The notes beneath the pieces are model-generated. The model was not told the origin of the DNA. It did no database searches and saw only the letters and a program-made list of their open reading frames with translations. This document shows positions 43,606 through 53,463 of a stretch of DNA of 64,000 bases, in pieces. The translations under genes and the position numbers were made by a program. The stretch is from CAYNWT01 sp964485095 (GTDB lineage: Bacteria; Planctomycetota; Planctomycetia; Planctomycetales; Planctomycetaceae), in the NCBI GenBank assembly GCA_964485095.1, contig CAZAIB010000007.1, positions 32,504 to 96,503 of the forward strand, given 5' to 3'. Each line of letters opens with the position of its first letter. Position 1 is the stretch's first letter.

Positions 43606-46380
43606 ATGTTTCGACTTTGCAGCAGCTTTCCAGTGGGCACAGTTGTTGTTTTGGTGGTTTGTTTGGCCAGCCTGGCGCGCGGGGAGGACGTTGACTTTAA
43701 GCGTGACGTGGCCCCGATTCTTGAACAGCGATGCTGGGGCTGTCACGGTGCGGACGAACAGGAATCTGGCCTGCGTTTGGATTTGCGTCCACACATGCTG
43801 CGCGGTGGTGATTCCGGGTTGAAGGCGGTGGTTCCCGGGAAGCCTGGGAGGAGCTATCTGGTTGAAGTGATCAACCGTGTCGATAAGGACATGGCCATGC
43901 CGCCGGATGAGGACAAGCTTCCGACCAAAGAGATTGAACTGATCACACAGTGGATCAGGCAAGGCGCGGTCTGGCCGGGGCAGATGGATGCGGTTCTGGA
44001 TGAGAGTTCGGACTACTGGTCGTTCCAGCCGGTTGTGCGTCCGGAGGTTCCGCAGAACGCCGCGTCCAATCCGGTTGACGCGTTCCTTTTGCAGACGCTT
44101 CAGAAGAACGGCCTTTCGTTTTCGAAGCGGGCCGATCCGCGTTCACTCATTCGTCGCGCGTCGATTGTGTTGACGGGAATTGCTCCGACGCCCAAAGAGA
44201 ACGCCGACTTTCTGGCTGCGTTTCAGGCTGAACCGGAGAAAGCGTATGCGGCTTTGGTGGATCGCTTGTTGGCTTCACCGCACTTTGGCGAACGCTGGGC
44301 GCAGCATTGGTTGGATGTTATTCGCTGGGCAGAGACAAATGGTTCCGAAGCGAATCTGTACCGGAAGAACGCCTGGATTTACCGCGACTACGTCGTTCGC
44401 GCGTTTAACGAAGACAAGCCGTATGACCAGTTTGTTCGAGAACAGATCGCGGGCGATTCAATGGGCGCGGGGGAAGCGACCGGGTTCCTGGTCGCCGGCC
44501 CGCATGTGCCTGCGGCGACGGTTGGTCGTGAACCAACAGCGATTCGCCAAGCGCGAGCGGACCGGTTGGATGAAGTGTTGCAGACTGTCGGTGCTTCGAT
44601 GATGGGCGTGACCATTGGGTGCGCGCGGTGTCACAACCATAAGTTCGATCCGATTACGATTACGGATTACTACTCGATGACCGGCGTGTTTCAGGATGTG
44701 GAGTTCGGCAGCCGCTTTCCCGAATTCTCCGAACAACATCCTCGTAAGCAGCGGGGTGATGAACTGTGGGGCGACATCGCAAAACAACGCAAGGTGCTGC
44801 GTGAACTTGGTGGTTGGGAAGAAGACTGGGGCGCGTTCCGGGAATTGCACTTCAAGTCACGAACAACAAAGGCTGTGCGAATTCGGTTCAAGATGAAGAA
44901 CGTTGGTCTGGACGAATTGGAGATCTTTGGTCAGAAACATCGTAGCGAGAACCTGGCCGCCGCGCGGCGGGGGACGAAGGTGTCGGGGATGCCGGAAGCC
45001 GGGACCGGTGGTCGCAATCCGATTAATCGGGTCAACGACAGCGAGTATGGAACGATGGCGTGGCGAGCCAAATCGGCAAAGGACGCGAAGGCTGAAGATC
45101 GACCATGGGTCCGATTTGATTTTGAGAAGCCCGAGACCATTAACCGGCTGCGTTTAAGTTCGAATCGTGAATACTTCTACGACACGGACTACCTGGACAA
45201 GAAGCCGTACCTGCCTCGATACGAATTCGACATGGATGTACTCGAGCCGGATGGTTCCTGGCAACCGTGGGTGGGAACCTGGTTCGTCAACAAGAAGCTG
45301 AACCAGAAACACCCCGAACGAAAGGCGGCACTCAAAAAAATCCAAACGGCCATTGCCACGCTGGCTGAGGAAGGCCCGCGTCCAAGTTTTGTCGGCCGGT
45401 TCGTGAAACCGGCGACAACTTACGTGTTGCACCGCGGCAGTCCGGAAAGCCCGCGCGATGAGGTGGCTCCGGCTGGGCCAGCGGTTTTTGGTGGCGACTT
45501 GAATCTGGATTCAACTGCAGCCGGTTCCAAACGTCGGGCCGAATTCGCGAAGTGGATTAGCGCTGCCAACAATCCGCTGACAGCGCGCGTGATGGTGAAT
45601 CGCATCTGGCACCACGTGTTTGGTGCTGGCATTGTTCCCACGACCAGCGACTTCGGCAAAGCGGGTGCTCCGCCCAGTCATCCGGAGCTACTGGATTGGC
45701 TGGCGGCTGAGTTCATCAAGCCGACTCAACCGGGCGGCAAGAGCTGGTCCATGAAGTCAACCATCCGCGCGCTTGTGATGTCGAACGCGTTTCAACAGTC
45801 CAGTGCTCCGATTGAGCAGGGGTTGGTGAAGGATGCCGGTTCGGCTTTGCTGTGGCGGTTCCCTCCGAAGCGTGTTGAGGCCGAGGTGATTCGCGACTCG
45901 ATTCTCCAGGCATCCGGTGCGTTGGACCGATCGATTGGCGGTCGGAGTTATCGGATTCACAACGAAAAGAAAACTTACGCTCAGTGGCAGGTGCTGGACA
46001 ATCACGGGCCAAAGACCTGGCGGCGATTGCTTTATCAGGAACGCATGCGTCGTGTGGACGATCAAATATTCACGGCGTTCGACTTTCCCGACTGCGGTCA
46101 GGTTCGAGCAAAACGGCCGGTTTCAACGACGCCGCTGCAGGCCTTGAATTTGATGAATAGCGACTTCGTGTTGGAACAATCAAAGCGGATCGCCGATCGA
46201 GCGACGATGGATGCGGGCGACGACGCCGGCAAGGCTGTTGATCGATGTTTTGAATTGTTGTTGGGGCGCGTTCCGGAAGACGATGAGCGGGCGGCTTGTT
46301 TGACGCTGGCGAAGGACAGCGGACTGCCGCTGGTGTGTCGGGCGCTTATCAATTCGAACGAGTTTGCTTTTGTTCCGTAG
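43606..46380 (+). CDS. PSCyt1/DUF1549/DUF1553 planctomycete cytochrome protein
   Basis: The 924-residue exported protein has a signal peptide ('VVLVVCLASLARG') and a PSCyt1 haem domain with C43-W-G-C46-H47 ('ILEQRCWGCHGADEQ'). DUF1549 follows (~150-360, including a second C-A-R-C-H with 'NHKFDPI'), then a middle discoidin-like segment (~405-560) and C-terminal DUF1553 (~640-920, 'RVMVNRIWHHVFG'). Such proteins are almost restricted to Planctomycetes and relatives and nearly always precede a DUF1501 gene, as here. They are thought to be periplasmic cytochromes in polysaccharide or substrate oxidation; the precise reaction is unknown. Confidence 0.92.
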   Translation: MFRLCSSFPVGTVVVLVVCLASLARGEDVDFKRDVAPILEQRCWGCHGADEQESGLRLDLRPHMLRGGDSGLKAVVPGKPGRSYLVEVINRVDKDMAMPPDEDKLPTKEIELITQWIRQGAVWPGQMDAVLDESSDYWSFQPVVRPEVPQNAASNPVDAFLLQTLQKNGLSFSKRADPRSLIRRASIVLTGIAPTPKENADFLAAFQAEPEKAYAALVDRLLASPHFGERWAQHWLDVIRWAETNGSEANLYRKNAWIYRDYVVRAFNEDKPYDQFVREQIAGDSMGAGEATGFLVAGPHVPAATVGREPTAIRQARADRLDEVLQTVGASMMGVTIGCARCHNHKFDPITITDYYSMTGVFQDVEFGSRFPEFSEQHPRKQRGDELWGDIAKQRKVLRELGGWEEDWGAFRELHFKSRTTKAVRIRFKMKNVGLDELEIFGQKHRSENLAAARRGTKVSGMPEAGTGGRNPINRVNDSEYGTMAWRAKSAKDAKAEDRPWVRFDFEKPETINRLRLSSNREYFYDTDYLDKKPYLPRYEFDMDVLEPDGSWQPWVGTWFVNKKLNQKHPERKAALKKIQTAIATLAEEGPRPSFVGRFVKPATTYVLHRGSPESPRDEVAPAGPAVFGGDLNLDSTAAGSKRRAEFAKWISAANNPLTARVMVNRIWHHVFGAGIVPTTSDFGKAGAPPSHPELLDWLAAEFIKPTQPGGKSWSMKSTIRALVMSNAFQQSSAPIEQGLVKDAGSALLWRFPPKRVEAEVIRDSILQASGALDRSIGGRSYRIHNEKKTYAQWQVLDNHGPKTWRRLLYQERMRRVDDQIFTAFDFPDCGQVRAKRPVSTTPLQALNLMNSDFVLEQSKRIADRATMDAGDDAGKAVDRCFELLLGRVPEDDERAACLTLAKDSGLPLVCRALINSNEFAFVP

Positions 46381-46451
46381 GGCGAGTGAGCAAACGCGGA
46401 GTTTGGGGGCGGCTTTCCGCCTGAAGGCGTAGTACGAACTGTGAGACCAGG

Positions 46452-47957
46452 ATGAACGACGCAGAACAACTTTCTCCGCAAGGGCGGTTCCTTTTGAACC
46501 GGCGCGGATTTCTGGGAACGGCCGGGCTTTCTACTGCGGGACTAGCGCTGGCCAGCATGCTGGATGGTGATGGGCTGTTGGCCGACGATAAGCCGCAGAC
46601 GGTTGGTGGCAAGGCGCCCCTGCGGCCGAACATTGATCCCAACAATCCGTACGCCGCGCGGAAGGCTCACTTTGATGTGCCGGCGAAGCAGGTGCTGGTG
46701 ATCTACTGTCCGGGAGCCGTTAGTCACGTTGATACGTTCGACTACAAACCGGCTTTGTTCAAACTGCACGGACAAAAGCCGCCGGGTTTGCCTGCGGTCA
46801 CGTTTGAAGGACCAAGCGGAAACATTGCCAAGCCGTTCTGGAATTTCAAACCGCGCGGCGAGACGGGCAAGATGGTTTCTGACCTGCTGCCTAACCTGGC
46901 GAAGCAGGTCGACGACTTCTGCTTCCTGCACGCGCTCACAACAGACACCAGCGCGCACCCGCAGGGTGAGAATTTCATGAACACCGGATTTACGATGGAA
47001 GGTTTTCCGTCGTTCGGTTCGTGGGTCACTTATGCGCTGGGGACGGAGAATCAGGAGCTGCCGGCGTTCGTTGCAATCAACGATCCACGTGGGCTTGCTC
47101 GGAGTGGGAAGAACAACTTCGGCAACGGGTTTCTTCCGGCGGCGTTTCAGGGGACTGACTTCAACGCGAAGAACCCGCCCAATAATCTGAACCGGCCTGG
47201 TTCGCTGTCGGCGAGTTCAGACAAGGGAACTGTTGAACTTCTCAAGCGGCTCAACGCGAAGCACCTTGAAAAGTACCCGGGCGACGCGAACCTGGCGGGC
47301 CGGATCGCCAGCTACGAACTGGCGGGCAAGATGCAAACGTCTGTCCCCGACGTGATGGATTTGTCAGGCGAGACGGCCTCGACGCTTAAGGCATACGGTG
47401 TCGAAGGCGGCAGCGAACTCCGCGGTCACTACGCGCGGAACTGCATTCTTGCTCGCCGCTTGCTGGAGAAGGGTGTGCGAGTCGTCCAGTTGTTCAACGG
47501 CAGTGACCCATCGGGCGGCAACGGTGTGACGAACTGGGATTCGCATTCGAAGATTGCCGAAACGCACGCGATGCAGGCTGAGATTATGGATCAGCCGACG
47601 GCGGCCTTACTGGCCGATATGAAACAGCGAGGTATGCTGGAGAACACGTTGGTCGTGTGGGCAACTGAGTTCGGTCGGATGCCGTTCCTGCAATCAAACG
47701 GAACCGGCCGCGATCACAATCCGAACGCGTTCACGTGCTTCCTCGCCGGAGCCGGAGTGAAGGCAGGGATGAGCTATGGTGAGAGCGATGAGTTCGGGTT
47801 CAAAGCGGCCGTGGATAAGACGACCGTGTACGACTTCAACGCGACAATCCTGCACCTGATGGGGCTGGATCACGAACGGCTGACGTTTTACCACAACGGT
47901 TTGGAACGTCGCCTGACCAACGTGCACGGCCACGTAATCAAAGATGTCATCTCGTGA
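46452..47957 (+). CDS. DUF1501 (sulfatase-like) Tat-exported protein
   Basis: The 501-residue protein has a twin-arginine signal ('LNRRGFLGTAGLSTAGLAL', R17-R18), then the DUF1501 core with 'VIYCPGAVSHVDTFDYKP', 'HPQGENFMNTGFTMEG' and 'VVWATEFGRMPFLQSNGTGRDHNP', which resembles the alkaline-phosphatase/sulfatase fold. The role is unknown; Tat export implies a folded, probably metal-bound protein. It lies 71 bases downstream of the PSCyt1 partner and overlaps the next gene by four bases (GTGA). Confidence 0.92.
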   Translation: MNDAEQLSPQGRFLLNRRGFLGTAGLSTAGLALASMLDGDGLLADDKPQTVGGKAPLRPNIDPNNPYAARKAHFDVPAKQVLVIYCPGAVSHVDTFDYKPALFKLHGQKPPGLPAVTFEGPSGNIAKPFWNFKPRGETGKMVSDLLPNLAKQVDDFCFLHALTTDTSAHPQGENFMNTGFTMEGFPSFGSWVTYALGTENQELPAFVAINDPRGLARSGKNNFGNGFLPAAFQGTDFNAKNPPNNLNRPGSLSASSDKGTVELLKRLNAKHLEKYPGDANLAGRIASYELAGKMQTSVPDVMDLSGETASTLKAYGVEGGSELRGHYARNCILARRLLEKGVRVVQLFNGSDPSGGNGVTNWDSHSKIAETHAMQAEIMDQPTAALLADMKQRGMLENTLVVWATEFGRMPFLQSNGTGRDHNPNAFTCFLAGAGVKAGMSYGESDEFGFKAAVDKTTVYDFNATILHLMGLDHERLTFYHNGLERRLTNVHGHVIKDVIS

Positions 47958-48478
47958 CCACACGCGACGAGAATCCCTACCAACCACCGGTTGAACCGCC
48001 AGGCGATCCGCCATCCGCAGCGGCGCTCGAAAAGAAGCGGTTGTGGCGAGCGTTTTGGTTCGCATCACCCGTCTTTCCGGTCATTGCGGCCCCGTTGGTT
48101 TTCTTCGGTGGGCTGCTGTTTCACGACCCCAGTAGTACAGCGACACCTGTTGGGGTCGTCGTGATTCCTATGTATCTGCTGACCTTCGGTGTCGTGCTGT
48201 CTTACCTGGCAATGCTTCTCATCGGGATGCCGGTGGCATTTTCGCTGCACCGCAGTGGTACTCTACATGGCGGAACACTGTTCCTGGCCGCGCTGGGGAT
48301 CTCAGTTTTCCTGGCGCTGCTTTTGTTGATTCCCGGATTGGGTGCCAACGGCGGTCGGACAGCTGCAAGCTTTTGGCGGGCGACGCAGGGGTTCGGATTC
48401 AACCTGCTGATGGTAGCCACTCCGATTCTCATGACGACCGGTGTGTTTTGGTGGGTCGGAGTGCGCGAGCGGAGGTAG
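47954..48478 (+). CDS. Small integral membrane protein after DUF1501
   Basis: The 174-residue protein has a Pro-rich N-terminus beginning 'MTTRDENPYQPP', a start typical of many planctomycete membrane proteins. About four membrane spans follow: ~37-56, ~66-92, ~105-126 and ~146-166. The start is GTG overlapping the preceding stop, so it is translationally coupled to the DUF1501 gene. No family function is recognised. Confidence 0.72.
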   Translation: MTTRDENPYQPPVEPPGDPPSAAALEKKRLWRAFWFASPVFPVIAAPLVFFGGLLFHDPSSTATPVGVVVIPMYLLTFGVVLSYLAMLLIGMPVAFSLHRSGTLHGGTLFLAALGISVFLALLLLIPGLGANGGRTAASFWRATQGFGFNLLMVATPILMTTGVFWWVGVRERR

Positions 48479-48552
48479 CGTCGCGGCCTACCGGACCAAT
48501 CAGAATTTAACTACCACGGAGGAGCGCAACTGCGGGGCCAATTAATTTGAGG

Positions 48553-48570
48553 ATAAGGGGTATTCCTTAT
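48553..48570. promoter_or_regulatory. Inverted repeat ATAAGG-N6-CCTTAT
   Basis: A 6-bp perfect inverted repeat lies about 190 bases before the preferred start of the LEPR-XLL beta-helix gene. It could be an operator. The surrounding gene-free stretch 48479-48757 shows nothing else clear. Confidence 0.3.
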
Positions 48571-48757
48571 GCGCTGCCGCTTTCGCCGGAGTGTGGACCT
48601 GACATATTGGCTTATCGCGCTAAGTCGGCGCAAGTTAGCTGGTGGGATCTGCCGAATTTTCGGCTTCTGTTTCGCAATCCTCTGGGCGTTGATGGGACCT
48701 GGTCGAGTTTGTCGATACACGTTTAGCAACTATCGTCACGTGCGGAAAAGGGTGTCA

Positions 48758-51631
48758 ATGCGATCGTTTTATGAACAACAACGCTGTAGTCGCAGGAACG
48801 GGTCAGCGATAGTAGAGAGCCTCGAAACGCGTGCTTTGCTCGCCACGATCACGGTCACCTCAGCGGCGGATACCGTTGCTGATGACGGAGTCGTCACGCT
48901 TCGGGAGGCAATCGAAGCCGCCAACACAGACCAGTCAGTAGACGGCTCAGTCCCTGGCGACGGGGCGGATCGCATCGTGTTCGATCCGAGCATCGAAGTC
49001 ATTCAGATTGAGGATCGCCTGGTCATTACAGAATCGGTTGCGATTGAGGGCAATGGCGCGGAAAGAACTCACATCCGAGGCCGGCGCAATGCGAATGGCT
49101 TCGAGGCAGATGCGCCCGGGGTGGATATGAAGTTCGATGGTTTGCGTTTAACCAGCATGCAGGTCGCGATTCGCCAACAGGATCATCATGACGCAACATC
49201 TGGTAACTCAACTACGATCACGAACAGTCGTATTCGCAACAATGAGACTGGTCTCACGACGGCCAGTCCGCTGATCGTCTCGAATACAGAGTTCTTTCGA
49301 AACAACGTCACAGGTGCGATTCGAGTTGTTGGAGCGACAGCTGACATCAGCCGATCTCGATTCATCGACAATCGAAGGACAACCCTGGATGGCGCGGCAA
49401 TAGCGCTCTTGGACGGTGCCAGTGGTAAGATTGATACGTCCCTGTTTGAGGGGAACGAGGGTCTTACATTTAGAGGTTCAGACGGTGGCGCCGTTGCAGT
49501 GGACTCCAGCACGCTTCACATTTCAAATTCAACGTTCGTCAACAACAGGGCGGCACTGGGTGGAGCCGTCTATGCTGTTGGCTCTTCGCTGGACATCGAA
49601 AACTCAACAATCGTGGGTAACGAAGCAACGGTCGGCGGAGGTGTTTACTTTCGAGCGAGCTCAGAAGAAGGAGATTTTAATGCAGTAAGTTCCGTGTTCG
49701 CCGAGAACACCGCAGAGGAGTCCGATGTCTCAGCACCAGATGGCCTGTCAGCGCGGCACAGTTTTTTTGGTTCGAACGAGGGAACAGAACTAACGGCAAA
49801 CGGAGGTGCTGCAGACGCCGATGGCAATCTTGTCGGCAGCTCGGCCAACCCAATCGACCCGCAGCTGGGTCCGCTGCAGGCGAACGGCGGTCCGACACAA
49901 ACAGTGCTGCCACTGTCAGACAGTCCTCTGATTGATGCAGGTACAGCAGATCCGGCGCAACAATTCGATCAACGACTCGAGTTTCCACGATTCGCGGGCG
50001 CTGGAGCCGACATTGGAGCCACTGAGTTCGCTGATGCTGTTTTCGAAGTCACTCCGACCGGACTCGTGAACGAAGCGTCGGGGGCATATCAGTTCGATGT
50101 CACTCTGCGAACCGATGTTGGTTTGGCCTTCGACCTTCGGGTCACCAGCGAAAATGGAACCGCTACGGCGGGAGACGACTTCACCGCATTTGACGAACAG
50201 CGGGCGTTCACAGGTGCGGCAGGGCAAACGCAATCTTTCCAGCTGTCCCTGCTTGACGATTCTGAGTTCGAACCTTTGGAGCACCTGACACTCAATTACT
50301 TTGTTTCCGCCCCCGATCTGATTGTCGGATCCACGCTAAACCGTGTGGTTATTGAAAGCGATGAACTTCTCGGCGCGACGATGGACGGTTCGACGTTATT
50401 GATTGGCGGAGACAATGCTGCCAACGTGATTGACGTTTCTCTAAGCAACTCGAACGTCCGTGTTGAAATTGATGGCCAGGAATCTGTGTTCCCGGAAACG
50501 GCTATCTCTGGCATACGGGTCCTGTTGCGTGACGGTGCTGACACTCTGACGATCAGTGAGTCCATCACACTCCCGGTTCACGTGGACGGTGGCGATGGAG
50601 CAGACACGATCGCGACCGGTAGCGGTGATGACACGGTTCATGCCGGGGCAGGTGACGACCTTGTCCTTGGGGGGCGGGGTCGTGACTTTCTGATGGGCGG
50701 CGCCAACGGCGACACATTGAACGGTCAACAAGGCGACGATGTTCTACGAGGCGAAACTGGCAGCGACACACTCATTGGAGGTAACGGTGACGACCTCCTT
50801 GTCGGGCGACAGGGGCGCGATGAGCTGTTCGGAGATGACGGACAAGATACGCTACTCGGCGGCGAATCAAAGGATACGCTCAACGGTGGAAGTGACGACG
50901 ACACCCTCTTCGGGGCAACCTCCAGCGAGTTTGATCCGGAGTCTCTGAACGTGTTGCCTGATCGAACCGACATACTGCGAGGCGGCGACGGAGACGACTT
51001 CATCCACGGATCTTCCCCCCTCTCGACAAGCGGTTTCGATCGAGTTCAAGGGGGTGCGGGAGACGACGAGATTCATGTATTTTCCGGTGAAGTTGCGGGC
51101 GGTACCGGCGTCGATTTTATTCAGGCCAGGGATGCATCTCGGATTAATGCTGGGGCCGGAAACGACCGCGTTGTCGGGAGTGACGGCGATGATACGATTA
51201 TTGGAGGCCGTGGGGCCGACGTAATCGAAGCACGTGGTGGGAACAATCTTGTGATCGCTGGCAGTGGAACTGACCTGCTCCTGGCAGATGGAGCAGAACC
51301 GGGGCGCGACGTCTTTGTCGGAGGCAACGGAACCGACTTTTTTATCGGTGACCGGGACGAAGATCTTCTCATTGGTGGCTCAACAAACTTGTCTGTGCGG
51401 GAGCTGATTCTGATCGCTGCTGAATGGAAAGCCGATCGTTCGTTCTTGGTCAGACAAGCGAATCTCACCGACGGAAGCGGTTCAGGCGATCGTGAGAACG
51501 GGGATGTGTTCCTGATCGATGTCGGTGCAGCTCGCACCGTGTTTGATGACGGCGACCGAGATACACTCAACGGTGGCGCGGCTAGTGATTGGTTCTTTGC
51601 GAACGAAGACCAGGACATCATTATCGACTGA
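48758..51631 (+). CDS. LEPR-XLL beta-helix / Calx-beta / RTX exoprotein
   Basis: The protein has 957 residues with the ATG at 48758, which has AAGGG five bases upstream; an in-frame ATG at 48569 would add 63 basic residues without support. 'ESLETRALLA' near residue 20 is the LEPR-XLL-type signature. 'LREAIEAAN' opens a CSLREA-type start to a right-handed parallel beta-helix (~40-400), with 'TNSRIRNNETG' and 'NSTFVNNRAALGGAVYA' turns. A Calx-beta domain follows (~425-530, 'TATAGDDFTAF'). RTX nonapeptide repeats (~610-950, 'GSGDDTVHAGAGDDLVLGG') end the protein. It is a calcium-binding extracellular protein; beta-helices often bind or cleave polysaccharide, but no lyase residues are evident. 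Confidence 0.85.
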   Translation: MRSFYEQQRCSRRNGSAIVESLETRALLATITVTSAADTVADDGVVTLREAIEAANTDQSVDGSVPGDGADRIVFDPSIEVIQIEDRLVITESVAIEGNGAERTHIRGRRNANGFEADAPGVDMKFDGLRLTSMQVAIRQQDHHDATSGNSTTITNSRIRNNETGLTTASPLIVSNTEFFRNNVTGAIRVVGATADISRSRFIDNRRTTLDGAAIALLDGASGKIDTSLFEGNEGLTFRGSDGGAVAVDSSTLHISNSTFVNNRAALGGAVYAVGSSLDIENSTIVGNEATVGGGVYFRASSEEGDFNAVSSVFAENTAEESDVSAPDGLSARHSFFGSNEGTELTANGGAADADGNLVGSSANPIDPQLGPLQANGGPTQTVLPLSDSPLIDAGTADPAQQFDQRLEFPRFAGAGADIGATEFADAVFEVTPTGLVNEASGAYQFDVTLRTDVGLAFDLRVTSENGTATAGDDFTAFDEQRAFTGAAGQTQSFQLSLLDDSEFEPLEHLTLNYFVSAPDLIVGSTLNRVVIESDELLGATMDGSTLLIGGDNAANVIDVSLSNSNVRVEIDGQESVFPETAISGIRVLLRDGADTLTISESITLPVHVDGGDGADTIATGSGDDTVHAGAGDDLVLGGRGRDFLMGGANGDTLNGQQGDDVLRGETGSDTLIGGNGDDLLVGRQGRDELFGDDGQDTLLGGESKDTLNGGSDDDTLFGATSSEFDPESLNVLPDRTDILRGGDGDDFIHGSSPLSTSGFDRVQGGAGDDEIHVFSGEVAGGTGVDFIQARDASRINAGAGNDRVVGSDGDDTIIGGRGADVIEARGGNNLVIAGSGTDLLLADGAEPGRDVFVGGNGTDFFIGDRDEDLLIGGSTNLSVRELILIAAEWKADRSFLVRQANLTDGSGSGDRENGDVFLIDVGAARTVFDDGDRDTLNGGAASDWFFANEDQDIIID

Positions 51632-51662
51632 CACAAGCAGGTGGTCAGACCGCGGCCAAGAC

Positions 51663-52250
51663 CTAAAGCGCGTTCTTGGAGGAGGGGACGCCGGTGCGGC
51701 GGGGGTCGTTTGAGATGGCCATGCGGAGGGCTCGGGCGGAGGCTTTGAAGATGGCTTCTGCGATGTGGTGGCTGTTGCTGCCGTGGTGCAGCACGACGTG
51801 GTAGTTCATGCGGGCGTTGGAAACGACGGCCTGCCAGAACTCCTGGACCAACTGCGTGTCGAACTCGCCGATTTTTTCGGTTTGGAATTCGGCGTTAAAG
51901 ACCATGAGTGGTCGATCGCTTAGGTCCAGCGCGACGGTGACCAGGGTTTCGTCCATTGGTAACGTCATGTGACCGTAGCGGACGATACCGGCCTTGTTGC
52001 CGATGGCCTCTCGGATGGTTTGGCCCAGGCAAATGCCGATGTCTTCGACGGTGTGGTGATCGTCGATGTGTGTGTCGCCGTTGGCTTGAACCTCAAGGTC
52101 GCACAGCGAGTGGACCGCGAACAGGGTCAGCATGTGGTCAAGGAACCCAACACCCGTGTCGATGTCGGCATGGCCGGAACCATCCAGGTTGATACGGAGT
52201 TCAATCTGGGTTTCGGATGTTTCGCGTCGTATTTCGGCAGTGCGTGCCAC
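51663..52250 (-). CDS. hisB: Imidazoleglycerol-phosphate dehydratase
   Basis: The 195-residue protein is the monofunctional HisB dehydratase, step six of histidine synthesis. It has the metal-binding repeats 'VGFLDHML' and 'THIDDHHTVEDIGICLG', the later mirror 'NYHVVLHHGSNSHHIAEAIFKA', and 'DETLVTVALDLSDRP'. The N-terminus begins with GTG ('MARTAEIRRETSET'), typical for the family. It lies 12 bases after hisC in the same transcript. It lacks the N-terminal HAD phosphatase found in gammaproteobacterial HisB. Confidence 0.96.
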   Translation of the reverse strand: MARTAEIRRETSETQIELRINLDGSGHADIDTGVGFLDHMLTLFAVHSLCDLEVQANGDTHIDDHHTVEDIGICLGQTIREAIGNKAGIVRYGHMTLPMDETLVTVALDLSDRPLMVFNAEFQTEKIGEFDTQLVQEFWQAVVSNARMNYHVVLHHGSNSHHIAEAIFKASARALRMAISNDPRRTGVPSSKNAL

Positions 52251-52262
52251 GGGTGGTTCTCG

Positions 52263-53336
52263 TTAAATGATTTCCTGGAGGACAGTCAGCAAAGAGTCAA
52301 TTTCCTGGTCGGTTCCGATTGTGACTCTTAGTCCATCGAAGTCGTTCTCACCGCGCTTCACAAGTGGAAACTGCATGTAGCGGATGAGAATTTGGCGTTC
52401 CTTCAACTGTTCGTAGATCCGTTTATGTTCGCCAGTGGGGTGGGTCATCCAGAGGAAGTTGGCCTCGGACGGCGTCACGGTAAAGCCTAGCTCAGAAAAC
52501 GCAGTCTGGGCTCGCGCGCGTGTGGCCAGGATTTTCGCTCGATTCGCCAGCATCCAGTCCTGGTCCTTCATGGCGGCTGTGGCGGCCGCGATGGCTAGGG
52601 CGTCACAGTTGTAGCTGTCTTTGACTTTGCCCATCTGGGCGATGAGATCCGGGTGCCCAATGGCAAAACCGAATCGAAGTCCGGCCAGGCTGTAGCTTTT
52701 GCTGAGAGTTCGAGTGAACACGACGCGGTGCTGTCGCGCGATGTTGAGGAACTCAGCTGGCTGCTGCGGGGAGTCTGCGAAGTCCGCGTACGCTCCGTCC
52801 AGGACCATCAGGCCGTGTTTTGGAGTCAACGCGTCGATGGCTGCGTCGTCCATGAAGGTTCCGGACGGTGAGTTGGGGTTGGGGACCAGAACCAGCTTCG
52901 CTTGTTCGGCAAGCTGTTGTGCGCCATCGCTTAGGTTCCAGTTGGAGTCCAGAAGGATGGGTTCGACGTTGCAGCCCTGGATGCGGCCGAGTGTGTCGTA
53001 GAGGACGTAGCCTGGGTATGGGAATGCGATGGTGTCCTGTGGTTCGACGAATGTGCGAAGCAGGATGGTTAGGTTTTCGTCGCTGCCGTTGGCCGGCAGG
53101 ATCCAGTCGGGATCGACGTTGTAAACTTCGGCGGCGGCTTCGCGGAACGATGTCGCGTGCGGGTCAGGGTAGACCTGTAGCCCTTTGGTGATGGCCGCGT
53201 TGACCGCGTCGGCTATCATGGGCGACGCTGGGTAGGGGTTCTCGTTTGTGTTGAGCTTCAGCCAACCGTCGGTCTGCGGTTGCTCACCGGGCACGTAGCC
53301 TCGAATGGAAGTAATGGCTGGCCGAACGATGTCCAT
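52263..53336 (-). CDS. hisC: Histidinol-phosphate aminotransferase
   Basis: The 357-residue class II PLP aminotransferase has 'LNTNENPYPASP', 'PANGSDENL', 'PNPNSPSGT', 'LDGAYADFA' and the Schiff-base lysine K213 in 'RTLSKSYSLAGLRFG', all HisC signatures. It makes histidinol phosphate from imidazole-acetol phosphate and glutamate. The ATG at 53336 is chosen because the family sequence starts at 'MDIVRPAI'; the frame extends 43 codons further upstream but that part is not conserved in character. It is divergent from the endonuclease/phosphatase-family gene, sharing ~127 bp. Confidence 0.95.
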   Translation of the reverse strand: MDIVRPAITSIRGYVPGEQPQTDGWLKLNTNENPYPASPMIADAVNAAITKGLQVYPDPHATSFREAAAEVYNVDPDWILPANGSDENLTILLRTFVEPQDTIAFPYPGYVLYDTLGRIQGCNVEPILLDSNWNLSDGAQQLAEQAKLVLVPNPNSPSGTFMDDAAIDALTPKHGLMVLDGAYADFADSPQQPAEFLNIARQHRVVFTRTLSKSYSLAGLRFGFAIGHPDLIAQMGKVKDSYNCDALAIAAATAAMKDQDWMLANRAKILATRARAQTAFSELGFTVTPSEANFLWMTHPTGEHKRIYEQLKERQILIRYMQFPLVKRGENDFDGLRVTIGTDQEIDSLLTVLQEII

Positions 53337-53463
53337 CAAGACTGCTTGCTCTATCGCGTAGTGATAACGAACGCCGGAGGACACAACCGTCCGCGACATC
53401 CCTGACATTCGAAAAAGGAAAGACCCATCCAAAGAGCCACTGGTTCGCGCCGCGCTGGACCGC

